Of a DNA stretch of 35,915 nt, positions 15,594 to 24,109 are shown piece by piece. A model generated the notes under the pieces. It did no database searches. It had not been told where the DNA came from and saw only the letters and a program-made list of their open reading frames with translations. Origin of the DNA: an uncultured Oscillospiraceae bacterium (GTDB lineage: Bacteria; Bacillota; Clostridia; Oscillospirales; Ruminococcaceae); NCBI GenBank assembly GCA_904397845.1, contig CAJFOX010000001.1:1-35915 (forward strand). Reading direction: 5' to 3'. Both the position numbers and the translations under genes were made by a program. The first letter of the stretch is position 1, and each line of letters begins with the position of its first letter.

Positions 15594-15965
15594 TCAGATC
15601 ATCCCTTTACAGGGCTTGCATACAGAAAAAAACCATTCGATGGGCAAAGGATCTTTTTGAAAATAGCCCATCTTGTCCAGGCGATCTCGCATTTCCCCGG
15701 AAATCGCGGAAAAATCCGCCTCTGCTACGCCGGATAACGAGCCGTGGTTCAAAGCCGCCCGCACCAGCCCGTCCAGCAAAAGTGGATCATCGCAGCGGAC
15801 CGCCAGCATCTGCATGGACTGTCCCATGCAAAACAGGCAATAGCCTGCCAGGGTTCCCCTTTCGGCTATGCCAAACGCCCCGCATCCCTCTCGAAAGGGG
15901 ATGCCTTCTTTTTGGAACAGTTCTAAAACCAAATCCGGTTCCTGCACCGGTTTCATCTCCAACAT
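15594..15965 (-). CDS. GNAT-like hypothetical protein
   Basis: I do not recognise a specific family. The 123-residue product has an acetyltransferase-like flow: GTLAGYCLFCMGQSMQMLAVRC as two central strands, then DDPLLLDGLVRAALNHG as the following helix, and a late MRDRLDKMGYFQ that resembles the GNAT C-terminal helix-turn. The CoA pyrophosphate loop is not well conserved, so catalysis is doubtful. The ATG at 15965 starts directly after the rluB stop, with GGA and AGAG just before it. It is the last gene of the scpA-to-rluB cluster. Function unknown. Confidence 0.7.
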   Translation of the reverse strand: MLEMKPVQEPDLVLELFQKEGIPFREGCGAFGIAERGTLAGYCLFCMGQSMQMLAVRCDDPLLLDGLVRAALNHGSLSGVAEADFSAISGEMRDRLDKMGYFQKDPLPIEWFFSVCKPCKGMI

Positions 15966-15967
15966 CT

Positions 15968-16738
15968 CTATTCCCGTCCTTTCCTATCCGTGTCCTGGCC
16001 GCTGTGTATCGCAGACCGCAGCGCTGACAGTTCCGGCTGGGTCAGCATCCGCCATTTTCCCGGCGGCAGCATGCCAAGCCGAACCGGCCCGATAGAGATC
16101 CTCTTCAGCCGTGCTACTTCCAGCCCTACCGCTTCGCACATGCGGCGAATCTGTCGATTTCGCCCTTCGGTAATCACAATCTGGACGACCACGCGTCCCG
16201 GCTCCTTGGAAAGCACCGTCACCTGGGCGGGCGCGGTACGCCTGCCGTCCAGTTCCACTCCTTCTGCCAGCCGCATTGCCTGTTCATCGTTCATATCCGG
16301 CCGTACTGTCACCCGGTAGCATTTGGGAATATGATAGCGCGGGTGCATCATCTGATTGGCAAAATCGCCGTCATTGGTCATCAGCAAAAGGCCTTCCGAA
16401 TTTCGGTCCAGCCGCCCGACAGGATAGACCCGGGCAGGCGCATCCTGCACCAGCTGTGCCACACAGCGCCGGTCCAGCTCGTCATCCATCGTCGTCACAT
16501 ATCCCCGAGGCTTATGCAGTGCCAGATAGATTTTCTTCTGGTGCTGGCGGGTATCCACTCGTACCCCCTCCACCGCAATGATGTCTCGAGCCGGGTCAAT
16601 TTTCTGTCCGATGGACGCTTTGCGGCCGTTGACGGTTACCTTTCCCTTTTCGATATAGTCTTCTGCTTTCCGCCGTGACATAATCCCTGATTCGGAAAGC
16701 ACTTTTTGAATTCTCACCAATTCCCGTTTATTTTGCAT
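15968..16738 (-). CDS. rluB: 23S rRNA pseudouridine synthase, RluB type
   Basis: RluB-type enzymes convert a uridine in helix 89-90 of 23S rRNA to pseudouridine. The 256-residue product has an N-terminal S4 RNA-binding domain (VRIQKVLSESGIMSRRKAEDYI and KVTVNGRKASIGQKID), then the synthase domain with the catalytic aspartate in YPVGRLDRNSEGLLLMTNDG. It ends with ITEGRNRQIRRMCEAVG. The ATG at 16738 has GGAG six bases upstream; earlier in-frame ATGs lack a site. It sits in the conserved dacF-rluB order. Confidence 0.95.
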   Translation of the reverse strand: MQNKRELVRIQKVLSESGIMSRRKAEDYIEKGKVTVNGRKASIGQKIDPARDIIAVEGVRVDTRQHQKKIYLALHKPRGYVTTMDDELDRRCVAQLVQDAPARVYPVGRLDRNSEGLLLMTNDGDFANQMMHPRYHIPKCYRVTVRPDMNDEQAMRLAEGVELDGRRTAPAQVTVLSKEPGRVVVQIVITEGRNRQIRRMCEAVGLEVARLKRISIGPVRLGMLPPGKWRMLTQPELSALRSAIHSGQDTDRKGRE

Positions 16739-16790
16739 GATCTGCTCCATTCCGCCGTATGGCGCTCCCATTCTGAGACAGGGATTCCTT

Positions 16791-17957
16791 TCATTGGCCA
16801 AACCAGCTTTTCACCCGATCCCAAAACCCTTCTTTTTTCACTGTCTTCGCTTCCACCATCCGCTGGGGATATAGATCCCAAGTTCCCAATTTCTGCTCTC
16901 CCAGATAAAACTGCACCTCTCCGACTTTTTGCTCCGGCAAAAGCGGGGCGTAATAAAACGGCTCAATATAAACCTTCGCCGTAATCTGTCTTTCTTCCCC
17001 TGATAAAATTGCCGTAACCGGATCGCCGGACAGCTGCGCGCTTACCGAATCCAAAACGCCGCCGACCACCGGAAGGGAAATTCCGGGCAGATAATCCGCC
17101 AAATCCACCTGCTGCACACAGGAAAAGCCATAATCGAACAGCTTTTTATGCACATTCCAATCGTCCGCAGCGGAAAGAGTCACACAGATCAGCGTAATTC
17201 CGTCCCGCCGCGCCGCCGATACCAGACAGCGACCCGCCTTTTTGGTAAAACCTGTCTTTACGCCAATGCAGCCGTCGTATTCCTCCAGAAGCCGGTTATG
17301 GTTTTTTAACCACCGGTCATAAGGAGGGTTTCCAAAGGCGATCTGTGTTTTTGCCGTCGAGCAAATTGCCAGAAAATCCTCGTTGGCCAGTGCATTTTTT
17401 GCCAAAACCGCCATGTCGTAAGCGCTGGAATAATGATCATCCGCATCCAGACCGGACGGCGTGGCAAAATGTGTATCAGTAAGCCCCATCTCGGCCGCCC
17501 GCTCATTCATCATTGCCACAAATCCTTCTGTGGTCCCGCCGACCTTTACTGCTGCGGCGCCTGCGCTGTCGTTTCCGGAATGCAGCAGCATTCCAATCGC
17601 GAGTCCTCGCAGCGTCACCTGATCTCCGGGCAGAAGCCCCATAGATGATCCTTCCACCAAAATCGCTTTCGAATCCACCGTAAAATATTCATCCAGATCC
17701 GGCTGCTCCAACGTTAACAGCGCGGTCATAATTTTGGTTGTGCTGGCCATCGCCAGCCTTTCATGAATATCACGACCGGCCAGCACTCGCCCAGTTTCCA
17801 TTTCCATCAGGATATAAGAACCCGCCGTAATATCAAACGGGGCTGCAGGCTGATCCGCCGTATCCTGAAAAAACTCTTCCGGCAGGACCGCCGCTGTCTC
17901 CAACGGCGGAAAAGCCAGGAGAAAAACTGAAAAAATCAAGACAAACAGCCGTTTCAT
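16791..17957 (-). CDS. dacF: D-alanyl-D-alanine carboxypeptidase (DacF/DacB-like, low-molecular-weight PBP)
   Basis: This exported enzyme trims the terminal D-alanine from peptidoglycan stem peptides. The 388-residue product has an N-terminal signal peptide (MKRLFVLIFSVFLLAFPPLE, roughly 1-24). The three motifs are SxxK at 72-75 (STTK), SGN at 128-130, and KTG at 235-237. A C-terminal beta domain follows and a basic amphipathic tail (WDRVKSWFGQ) may bind the membrane. The ATG at 17957 is preceded by a GGGGGG run six bases away. Its place between ytfJ and rluB suggests a role in the spore or mother-cell wall; this is inference from gene order. Confidence 0.94.
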   Translation of the reverse strand: MKRLFVLIFSVFLLAFPPLETAAVLPEEFFQDTADQPAAPFDITAGSYILMEMETGRVLAGRDIHERLAMASTTKIMTALLTLEQPDLDEYFTVDSKAILVEGSSMGLLPGDQVTLRGLAIGMLLHSGNDSAGAAAVKVGGTTEGFVAMMNERAAEMGLTDTHFATPSGLDADDHYSSAYDMAVLAKNALANEDFLAICSTAKTQIAFGNPPYDRWLKNHNRLLEEYDGCIGVKTGFTKKAGRCLVSAARRDGITLICVTLSAADDWNVHKKLFDYGFSCVQQVDLADYLPGISLPVVGGVLDSVSAQLSGDPVTAILSGEERQITAKVYIEPFYYAPLLPEQKVGEVQFYLGEQKLGTWDLYPQRMVEAKTVKKEGFWDRVKSWFGQ

Positions 17958-18019
17958 TCCCATCCCCCCGTACAATCTATGCCGGGGCGGCCCTTCTTAT
18001 ACAAAAGAAGGTATTTTTT

Positions 18020-18406
18020 CTACTGTTCGCCCTTTTCTTTTTTGCTTTTGGAAAAAATATCGGCAAATTTATCAATCAGGTCTGGGACAATTCCCACCGC
18101 CCGATCCGCCGTATTATCATAATTCTGCATTTGCAGCAGCCTTACATTTCCCTCCTGGATCACCAGAAAAGCCAAAGGCTGAATAGAAACGCCCGCTCCG
18201 GAACCGCCGCCGAACATATCTTTCGGCTTATCCCCGCCAAAATCGCTGCCTCCGGAGCCGTAGCCAAACGCCACTTTTGACACGGGCACGATAATCGTCC
18301 CGTCCGGGGCGGTAATCGGCTGGCCGATGATCGTATTGACATCAACCAATCCTTTGAGCTTTTCCAACGAACAATTCAGCAATCCCTCTAAATTTCCCTG
18401 ACTCAT
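18020..18406 (-). CDS. ytfJ: Sporulation protein YtfJ (GerW family)
   Basis: The 128-residue product matches the GerW/YtfJ family, which in Bacillus affects spore germination. Key features are the N-terminal LNCSLEKLKGLVDVNTIIGQPI, then TIIVPVSKVAFGYGSGGSDF, a glycine-rich linker (KDMFGGGSGAGVSIQP) and the conserved PLAFLVI strand. The ATG at 18406 has GGAGC eight bases upstream. It follows ytfI as in many Clostridia. It suggests the organism is, or descends from, a spore former. Confidence 0.94.
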   Translation of the reverse strand: MSQGNLEGLLNCSLEKLKGLVDVNTIIGQPITAPDGTIIVPVSKVAFGYGSGGSDFGGDKPKDMFGGGSGAGVSIQPLAFLVIQEGNVRLLQMQNYDNTADRAVGIVPDLIDKFADIFSKSKKEKGEQ

Positions 18407-18466
18407 GTCCTATGCTCCTTTTCTGTTTGATTCTTCTGCCCTTAGTTTGGGCAGCTATTTTCCTCT

Positions 18467-19324
18467 TTATCTCTTTTGCCTTCCCTTTTTCTTTGCTGGC
18501 GCCGCTTTTGCGGATGATGTCACAGCGGCATCCCCGGCAGCCCGGCTATTTTTTAGCGTTTTCCACAAAAACCGAGCCACAAACTGAATCCCCGCCGCCA
18601 GCAGGAAAAGAACCCGCAGCGTTAACACAAAGGATGCCTGCAGCCGGTCCTGCTGGGACAAATAATCCCCCTGTACCAGTACACGCCCCTTTTTCATCCG
18701 GACAAACTGACTGATAGCAGCGTAAGCGCCATGAACCCAGCCATTCATCCGGCCATAGGCGATGGCGGTCTGCGCCGCATCTTCCCTGGCCACTACCAGC
18801 CGAAAATCCAGCCGGCGCACCCATAGATGACGGTATAACAGCTTCAGCGGTTTTTTCGCCGCCCTTAACAGATCCAGCACCTGCTCGATGGTAGCCTGCA
18901 ATGTGCGGGACTCCTGATCCGCCATCCGAACGCCGGCTTTTTTTTCTGTTTCTTTTCCTTTTTGGCTCAGTTCTCCTACGGAATCCTTCGCCGTCCCGGC
19001 ACCGGTTCTTCCCGGCGTTTTGGGGCTATTCGATTGGCTCTCCTGCTTTTTCCCGTGCGGGTTATGATTGTCCCGTTCGGCCTTCTCTCTCTCCAAAGCG
19101 GATCCCTGCCCAGCAGGCGGCCCGTTTGTGCTTTCTTTTTTTTCGTCTCCAGCGCCTTTTTTCTTGCGTTTCTCCGGCTCTGGCAGGATCTGGTACCTTA
19201 TGAACAACCAGCGAGCCTGCAGGAAAACTTCTCCATTGTCGTACCGGAAAACCAAGCGGACATTGGAAAAAAGGAAAAGCAGAATCAGCGCCAGAACTAC
19301 TCCTAAAATGATCCGACCTGTCAT
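18467..19324 (-). CDS. ytfI: DUF2953 domain protein (YtfI-like)
   Basis: The 285-residue product has an N-terminal membrane segment (IILGVVLALILLFLFSNVRLVF) and a low-complexity charged region of about 90 residues rich in K, E, G, S and N (around 53-140). It ends with a globular part containing LLYRHLWVRRLDFRLVVARED and AAQTAIAYGRMNGWVHGAYA, the DUF2953 core, plus a second hydrophobic stretch (TLRVLFLLAAGIQFVARFL). The ATG at 19324 has no clear ribosome binding site. It sits between scpB and ytfJ, the usual ytfI position. Function unknown but linked to sporulation by context. Confidence 0.88.
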   Translation of the reverse strand: MTGRIILGVVLALILLFLFSNVRLVFRYDNGEVFLQARWLFIRYQILPEPEKRKKKGAGDEKKESTNGPPAGQGSALEREKAERDNHNPHGKKQESQSNSPKTPGRTGAGTAKDSVGELSQKGKETEKKAGVRMADQESRTLQATIEQVLDLLRAAKKPLKLLYRHLWVRRLDFRLVVAREDAAQTAIAYGRMNGWVHGAYAAISQFVRMKKGRVLVQGDYLSQQDRLQASFVLTLRVLFLLAAGIQFVARFLWKTLKNSRAAGDAAVTSSAKAAPAKKKGRQKR

Positions 19325-19345
19325 GGCATCACATCAATTTCTGAA

Positions 19346-19909
19346 TTAAGATTGGGTTTCTTCGATCCGGACCTGGCCTTCCAGCTCCGCTTCTTCGCCG
19401 CTTTGGGGTACCAAAGGCAATTCGCCTATGGACGTCAGTCCAAAGCTGCGCAAAAAATGTGGCGTTGTCCCGTAGGAAACCGGGCGACCTGGCAAATCCA
19501 GCCTTCCCTTTTCCTCCAGCAGCCCCCGCTCTACCAGAGTATTGACCGTGCTGGACGAATCTACACCTCGGATTTGCTCCACAAAGGACTTGGTCACCGG
19601 CTGGTTGTACGCTACAATGGCGAGCACTTCCATGGCCGCCTGAGACAAAGGCTGGCTCTTTTTAATCTCCAGCGCTTTTTTCACTGCTTCCTGGAATTCC
19701 TCCCGGGTGGACATTTGGTATTGGTCATCCAGCCGCAACACCTGTAGAGGGCTCTCCTCTTCGTCAAAATAATCCATCACACGGCGCATCATCCAGTGGG
19801 CTGCCGCATCGTCGCAGTCAAACACCTGCGCCAGCCTGGAAACCGGGATCGGCTCCCCACTGGCAAATAATACAGCGACCGCCGCTTTTTCCATTTTTGT
19901 CAGCCTCAT
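19346..19909 (-). CDS. scpB: Segregation and condensation protein B
   Basis: ScpB joins ScpA and SMC in the bacterial condensin that compacts chromosomes. The 187-residue product has the family's two winged-helix domains. The start is MEKAAVAVLFASGEPIPVSRLAQVF, the middle AAMEVLAIVAYNQPVTKSFVEQIRGVDSSSTVNTL, and the late GRPVSYGTTPHFLRSFGL, all typical. Its start overlaps the scpA stop by four bases (ATGA), so translation is coupled. Confidence 0.97.
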   Translation of the reverse strand: MRLTKMEKAAVAVLFASGEPIPVSRLAQVFDCDDAAAHWMMRRVMDYFDEEESPLQVLRLDDQYQMSTREEFQEAVKKALEIKKSQPLSQAAMEVLAIVAYNQPVTKSFVEQIRGVDSSSTVNTLVERGLLEEKGRLDLPGRPVSYGTTPHFLRSFGLTSIGELPLVPQSGEEAELEGQVRIEETQS

Positions 19910-20652
19910 TGGCCTTCCTCCTGCTCATTTTGCGCAAATACCGGCGCCGGCGTCCGATTCTCCCCAAAAGCAATCTGCCCATTTTCGTCCACCACAATCC
20001 GTTTTGATTTTACCAGCTCCAGCACCGCCAAAAAGGTCGCAACCATTTCCGACCGATCCTCCGATTGGGCGAACAAGTTTTTATATCCAATGGTCTTCTG
20101 CCGGTACAGCATGTGCAGAATCGTAAGAATCCGAGACTGAACCGATACTACCCTGCGCTTTACTATGCCTGAAAAAGCCTCTTTCGGCGGCGGCATCTTT
20201 CGCTTGGCCTTTCCCAACACGGAAAGATAGGCGCTTAAAATTTCCACTGGCTCATGCTTACGGCGGTAAAGCATGTCCGGCTCCAGAACGGTAGCAGGGC
20301 GGCAGAACAGCCTGTCCCCACGCCATCTTGCAGCCAACAGGAATGCAGCTTCCCGGCAGGCCTGATATTCCAGCAGCTGCCCTGTCAGCTCTCGTTTTAG
20401 CTGCTCTCCTTCGTCCTCATATTTAGGCAGCAGCAAAGCAGATTTCATATATACCAGCCGTGACGCCATCTCCAAAAAATCACTGGCCGTCTCCAGATCC
20501 GCAAAAGGGATTTGCTCCATCTGCGCCAGATATTGTTCCAACAGAAGGTCGATGGGGATATCGTACAAGTTCAATTTATGCTTGGCAATCAGGTGAAGTA
20601 AGAGATCCAAAGGGCCTTCAAACTGTTCCAGCTTAAATGTCAGCTTTTCCAT
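19906..20652 (-). CDS. scpA: Segregation and condensation protein A
   Basis: ScpA is the kleisin subunit that bridges the SMC heads. The 248-residue product begins with LTFKLEQFEGPLDLLLHLI, the strongest family signature. It has the following FLEMASRLVYMKSALLLP helix and a C-terminal winged helix with SEDRSEMVATFLAVLELVKSKRI. It follows the M50 protease gene with almost no gap and overlaps scpB. Confidence 0.97.
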   Translation of the reverse strand: MEKLTFKLEQFEGPLDLLLHLIAKHKLNLYDIPIDLLLEQYLAQMEQIPFADLETASDFLEMASRLVYMKSALLLPKYEDEGEQLKRELTGQLLEYQACREAAFLLAARWRGDRLFCRPATVLEPDMLYRRKHEPVEILSAYLSVLGKAKRKMPPPKEAFSGIVKRRVVSVQSRILTILHMLYRQKTIGYKNLFAQSEDRSEMVATFLAVLELVKSKRIVVDENGQIAFGENRTPAPVFAQNEQEEGQ

Positions 20653-20653
20653 T

Positions 20654-21313
20654 TCAGCCCCCTATTATCTGAAGCAACAGGTCTACCGGAGCTGTTGCCC
20701 AGTTCAGGCCGCTGAACAGCATATCTCCTAAAAAATTAAGCGGGATCTGCAAAAAGCCCAGATACAAAAGCAGGATCAGCGCAATATAAAAATACTTTTC
20801 ATATTTTCTCATCTTCATCTGAAAAGAAAGCGGCAACACCGCGTCTAAAATCTTCGCACCGTCCAGCGGCGGCACCGGCAGAAGATTAAACACTGCCAAG
20901 GTTAAGTTCGTCCAAAGGATGGTATAGATAATTTGCCCAAACATCAGCCCCGCTGTGCTATTCATATTTCCGTAAAACATATACACCTTGAAAACGACCA
21001 TAAGGATCAGCGCCAACAGGATATTGGAAAGCGGGCCCGCCAGCGCAGTCAGGGCCATATCGCGTTTTGGCTTTTTAAAATGGCTTGGATTGACCGGAAC
21101 TGGTTTGGCCCAGCCAAAGCCAAACAACAGCAGCGCCAGTGTTCCAAACAGGTCCAGGTGCGCAAACGGATTTAAGGTCAGCCTTCCCTGTTCCCTCGCT
21201 GTATGGTCGCCCAACCGGTCTGCTACCAGCCCATGAGCCAGCTCGTGGACTGGTAGCGCAGTCACTACCACCACAGCCATCGTCAAATATCGGATCACGG
21301 TTTCAATATTCAA
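20654..21313 (-). CDS. Site-2 protease family membrane metalloprotease (M50)
   Basis: This is an intramembrane zinc protease of about 219 residues. The zinc motif HELAH is at 23-27 in the first membrane segment. The second metal ligand lies in NLLPVPPLDGAKILD in a later segment. GWAKPVPVNPSHF is the membrane-associated loop common to YwhC-type members. The frame opens at GTG 21337 without a ribosome binding site; TTG at 21313 follows GGAGAG by seven bases, so I use it. It leads into scpA, as in many Clostridia. The substrate is unknown. Confidence 0.92.
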   Translation of the reverse strand: MNIETVIRYLTMAVVVVTALPVHELAHGLVADRLGDHTAREQGRLTLNPFAHLDLFGTLALLLFGFGWAKPVPVNPSHFKKPKRDMALTALAGPLSNILLALILMVVFKVYMFYGNMNSTAGLMFGQIIYTILWTNLTLAVFNLLPVPPLDGAKILDAVLPLSFQMKMRKYEKYFYIALILLLYLGFLQIPLNFLGDMLFSGLNWATAPVDLLLQIIGG

Positions 21314-21350
21314 TCCAGTCTCTCCGTTTCTTTTCACACATTTCTGTCTT

Positions 21351-21379
21351 ATTATACTAAAAACTGGCCGTCAACACAA
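21351..21379 (-). promoter_or_regulatory. Promoter of the M50-scpA-scpB unit
   Basis: TATAAT (21351-21356) is perfect. The -35 is weak: TTGTGT with a 17-base spacer, or TTGACG with only 12. Confidence 0.5.
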
Positions 21380-21447
21380 GGTTTCACCGTTTTTGGTAAA
21401 ATAAATCGTCTCTTTTTGTAGAACATCCGAAATTATCGAAAAAAAGC

Positions 21448-21476
21448 TTGATTTCATTTTCAAAATCTGATAGTAT
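21448..21476 (+). promoter_or_regulatory. Promoter of rpmB
   Basis: TTGATT (21448-21453) and TAGTAT (21471-21476) with a 17-base spacer on the plus strand, 43 bases before the start codon. Confidence 0.7.
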
Positions 21477-21519
21477 ATCAATGTTGACTTTTTATGGGCA
21501 TTAAAGGAGGTGCAGACCT

Positions 21520-21708
21520 ATGGCAAAATGCGACATCTGCGGAAAAGGTGTCACTTTCGGAATTAAGGTTTCCCATTCTCACAGACGTTCTAACAGAACT
21601 TGGAAACCGAATGTAAAGCGTGTAAAGGCAATCGTTGACGGATCTCCTCGCCACATTTATGCCTGCACCCGTTGCTTGCGTTCGAATAAAGTGACCCGCG
21701 CGATCTAA
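21520..21708 (+). CDS. rpmB: 50S ribosomal protein L28
   Basis: The 62-residue product is L28. AKCDICGKG at the start and YACTRCLRSNKV near the end give two CxxC pairs, so this is the zinc-binding C+ form. RTWKPNVKRVKA is the conserved rRNA-contacting core. AAAGGAGG is nine bases before the ATG. It is a single-gene unit with its own promoter and terminator, divergent from the M50-scp operon. Confidence 0.98.
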   Translation: MAKCDICGKGVTFGIKVSHSHRRSNRTWKPNVKRVKAIVDGSPRHIYACTRCLRSNKVTRAI

Positions 21709-21723
21709 TCTGTCTTTGTTTTG

Positions 21724-21752
21724 AAAAGGGCTACCATATGGTAGCCCTTTTT
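21724..21752 (+). terminator. Intrinsic terminator of rpmB
   Basis: AAAAGGGCTACC and GGTAGCCCTTTT form a 12-pair stem with loop ATAT, followed by further T residues, 15 bases after the stop codon. Confidence 0.92.
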
Positions 21753-22024
21753 TCGTTCCCGTTTGTGTGCTCTTCCTTTTTAGAGTACGGACTGGTTTCG
21801 CTTCATAAAGCTCATGTTTCCAGCTCGGCTGTTGCGACCCCCCGTAAATGCAAAAGAGAACCGCCCTTTTCCGCCTGATTTCATGTATACTACCTTATGT
21901 GTAAACTACGGATTTGACATGCAATTTTCGAAATTTTACGGCAGTTTCTTTCCTTTGAAAGGAACCTTCTTCGTTTTTCTCCCTCTATCATCTGCCCGCA
22001 AACGCACTGCAGGTCGTTTTCAAT
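21753..22024. other. Intergenic gap with nothing recognised
   Basis: This lies between two terminators that face each other. I see a short perfect hairpin (TTCCTTT with AAAGGAA, near 21950) but no gene, no riboswitch motif and no convincing promoter. A 70-codon plus-strand frame (21814-22026) has no ribosome binding site and no family resemblance. Confidence 0.6.
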
Positions 22025-22052
22025 GAAAAAAGCCCGGCTTTTGGACCGGGCC
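22025..22052 (-). terminator. Intrinsic terminator after the der-plsY-gpsA unit
   Basis: GCCCGG (22046-22051) and CCGGGC (22032-22037) on the minus strand form a GC-rich stem with an eight-base loop, then a T run at 22031-22026. It lies 33 bases past the small membrane protein gene. Confidence 0.88.
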
Positions 22053-22084
22053 AGAAACGTTGCCTGTCAAAGTTTTCGATATTT

Positions 22085-22405
22085 TTAGTAAATTTTATCA
22101 TATAAAACAACCAGAACTGGAATTCCTCCCAGCGTGTAAATGAAAACGCAAACTCCCGCAGCCGCAATCGACCAAAAACCGGGAAACCCTATCAGCGCCA
22201 TGCCAACGCCAAACAAGATCCACATCCGCCCATTTGCCCGATTATATCGGCGGATATCCCGGATTTCTGCTATGCTGACAGTACTGCCCGACCAAAAATG
22301 CATCGGTGTTTTCCGGCACAGCGTCCAAACGCCAATAACAACAAAAATTGCCGCGCAAAGCCAAATACAGATATTAAACCACAGGACGCCGATTCCATAT
22401 TGCAT
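22085..22405 (-). CDS. Small integral membrane protein, function unknown
   Basis: I do not recognise a named family. The 106-residue product has three hydrophobic segments: IGVLWFNICIWLCAAIFVVIGVW, MWILFGVGMALIGF and FWSIAAAGVCVFIYTLGGIPVLVVL. Between them is a polar stretch EIRDIRRYNRANGR, a pattern seen in small Clostridia membrane proteins. The ATG at 22405 has GGGGAGG seven bases upstream and starts four bases after the gpsA stop, so it is the last gene of that operon. A tie to lipid metabolism is possible from context only. Confidence 0.82.
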   Translation of the reverse strand: MQYGIGVLWFNICIWLCAAIFVVIGVWTLCRKTPMHFWSGSTVSIAEIRDIRRYNRANGRMWILFGVGMALIGFPGFWSIAAAGVCVFIYTLGGIPVLVVLYDKIY

Positions 22406-22409
22406 CGCT

Positions 22410-23417
22410 TTACCTCCCCAATAGCCAAATGACCTCCGACTCATGGCGTTTGGGACGGGTCATCAGATCCCGCAATGCCTGTGCCGGAGGCTTTTTTTGG
22501 TACAGCACCCCATAAGCCTGTTCTACAATTGGCATTTCCACCCGCAGCTTCTGGCCAAGCTCATAAGCGGTTTTGGCACAGGGATAGCCTTCTACTGTGC
22601 CAACTTCCCGCACCGCCTCTTCAGCACTTTTCCCCTGGCCGATTAAAATACCTGCCCTCCGGTTGCGGGAGTGCATACTCGTGCAGGTAACGATCAGGTC
22701 GCCGATACCGGATAACCCCGCAAAGGTTTCGGTTTTCGCGCCCATGGCCACCCCAAGCCGCGCAATCTCCGTGATACCCCGGGTCATTAACGCCGCTTTT
22801 GCATTGTCTCCCAGCTGCAGCCCGTCAGCGATCCCCGCGGCCAACGCAATGACATTTTTCAAAGCGCCGCCCAGTTCTACGCCGGTCACATCGTCATTGA
22901 CATACAGCCGCAGAGCTGGGTTCATCAAAAGATCCTGAACTTCTTCTGCCGCCTCCCGCTCTCTGGATGCAACGGTAATCGTCGTCGGCGCGCCCCGGCC
23001 GACCTCCTCCGCATGGGAAGGGCCGGACATGACCACGACCCTCCGCCCTGGCAATTCTTCTTCCAGCACCTGCGAAAGGCGCTTATAGCTGCCATCCTCC
23101 AGCCCCTTGGCCACATTGACCACAACTGTATCCTCACGCAGGTAAGGCGCAGCTCGTTGCGCGGTTTGGCGTACTGCAAAAGACGGAACCGCCATAATGC
23201 ATAAATCACAGCTCGCCAAGCAGGAGATATCGCTGGTCAACACAATCCGATCCGGTACCCGCACCCCCGGCAAAAGCCTTCTCTGCTCCTTATCCCGCCG
23301 AATTTCCTCCAGTTCCTGCGGAAACAGCGACCACAGCGTCACCTGGTGGCCGCAGGCATCGGCCGTTACCGCCAACGCGGTACCAAAACCACAGCCCAAT
23401 ATCGCAATTCTCGCCAT
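22410..23417 (-). CDS. gpsA: Glycerol-3-phosphate dehydrogenase (NAD(P)+)
   Basis: GpsA reduces dihydroxyacetone phosphate to sn-glycerol 3-phosphate, the backbone of phospholipids. The 335-residue product has the dinucleotide-binding start IAILGCGFGTALAV; most family members have GxGxWGTA, here the tryptophan is phenylalanine. Further motifs are MSGPSHAEEVG, the catalytic-lysine region ELGGALKNVIALAAGI, and GLSGIGDLIVTCTS with SRNRRAG. It starts two bases after plsY ends, so the pair supplies both substrate and first acyl transfer of phospholipid synthesis. Confidence 0.97.
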   Translation of the reverse strand: MARIAILGCGFGTALAVTADACGHQVTLWSLFPQELEEIRRDKEQRRLLPGVRVPDRIVLTSDISCLASCDLCIMAVPSFAVRQTAQRAAPYLREDTVVVNVAKGLEDGSYKRLSQVLEEELPGRRVVVMSGPSHAEEVGRGAPTTITVASREREAAEEVQDLLMNPALRLYVNDDVTGVELGGALKNVIALAAGIADGLQLGDNAKAALMTRGITEIARLGVAMGAKTETFAGLSGIGDLIVTCTSMHSRNRRAGILIGQGKSAEEAVREVGTVEGYPCAKTAYELGQKLRVEMPIVEQAYGVLYQKKPPAQALRDLMTRPKRHESEVIWLLGR

Positions 23418-23419
23418 TG

Positions 23420-24073
23420 CTACTTTTTCCCCTCGCTATCTGTTTTTTTGCCGCCAAACCGGTTTTCCGTCCCGTTGAGCAGCCTCTTGATATTCGCCCG
23501 ATGCATCCAAATCACCAGCAGGGCGATAACCACCGAAAAAGAAAAGTCCAGCCAGCTAATGCCGCCTTGGAACGAATCCACCAGTAGCGTCAGGATCGGG
23601 TAACAGACCGCACCGGCCAAAGATCCTACCGACACGATTTTGGTCAGAAAAATCAGCGGCAGTCCGATGATCAAAAGCCCCACAAACACCAATGGATTGA
23701 TTACTGCAATAATGCCGATAGAGGTCAATATCCCCTTTCCACCGCGAAACCCGAAATATACAGGGTATAAATGCCCTAAAATGGCAAACAGGCCGCCCAC
23801 ATAGGCACCATCAAACAGCGTTACCCCCATGGCTGCGAAAATCAGCCGGCCAATCACAACAGCGGCAATTCCTTTCAGAAAATCACCCGCCAGCGTCAGG
23901 GCTGCGGCCTTTTTCCCGTATGTACGCAGGATATTGGTCATCCCGGCATTGCCGCTGCCGAACTGCCGCACATCCTGATGATACAAGCCTTTGGAAACCA
24001 CCACTGCAAAGCTGACGCTGCCCAGAAGATACGCCGCAGCCGCAGCCAGAATTGTTGCCAAAACAGTCTGCAT
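23420..24073 (-). CDS. plsY: Acyl phosphate:glycerol-3-phosphate acyltransferase
   Basis: PlsY moves an acyl group from acyl phosphate to glycerol 3-phosphate in the membrane. The 217-residue product has about five membrane segments. The three conserved loops are visible: GSGNAGMTNILRTYG (about 39-53), GHLYPVYFGFRGGKG (about 100-114) and the C-terminal IWMHRANIKRLLNGTE. The start at 24073 has GGGAGGAGA a few bases upstream. It sits between der and gpsA. The upstream acyl-phosphate enzyme PlsX is not in the window. Confidence 0.97.
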   Translation of the reverse strand: MQTVLATILAAAAAYLLGSVSFAVVVSKGLYHQDVRQFGSGNAGMTNILRTYGKKAAALTLAGDFLKGIAAVVIGRLIFAAMGVTLFDGAYVGGLFAILGHLYPVYFGFRGGKGILTSIGIIAVINPLVFVGLLIIGLPLIFLTKIVSVGSLAGAVCYPILTLLVDSFQGGISWLDFSFSVVIALLVIWMHRANIKRLLNGTENRFGGKKTDSEGKK

Positions 24074-24109
24074 TACACTCTCCTCCCAAAATTCAGCAAT
24101 GGATTCTGT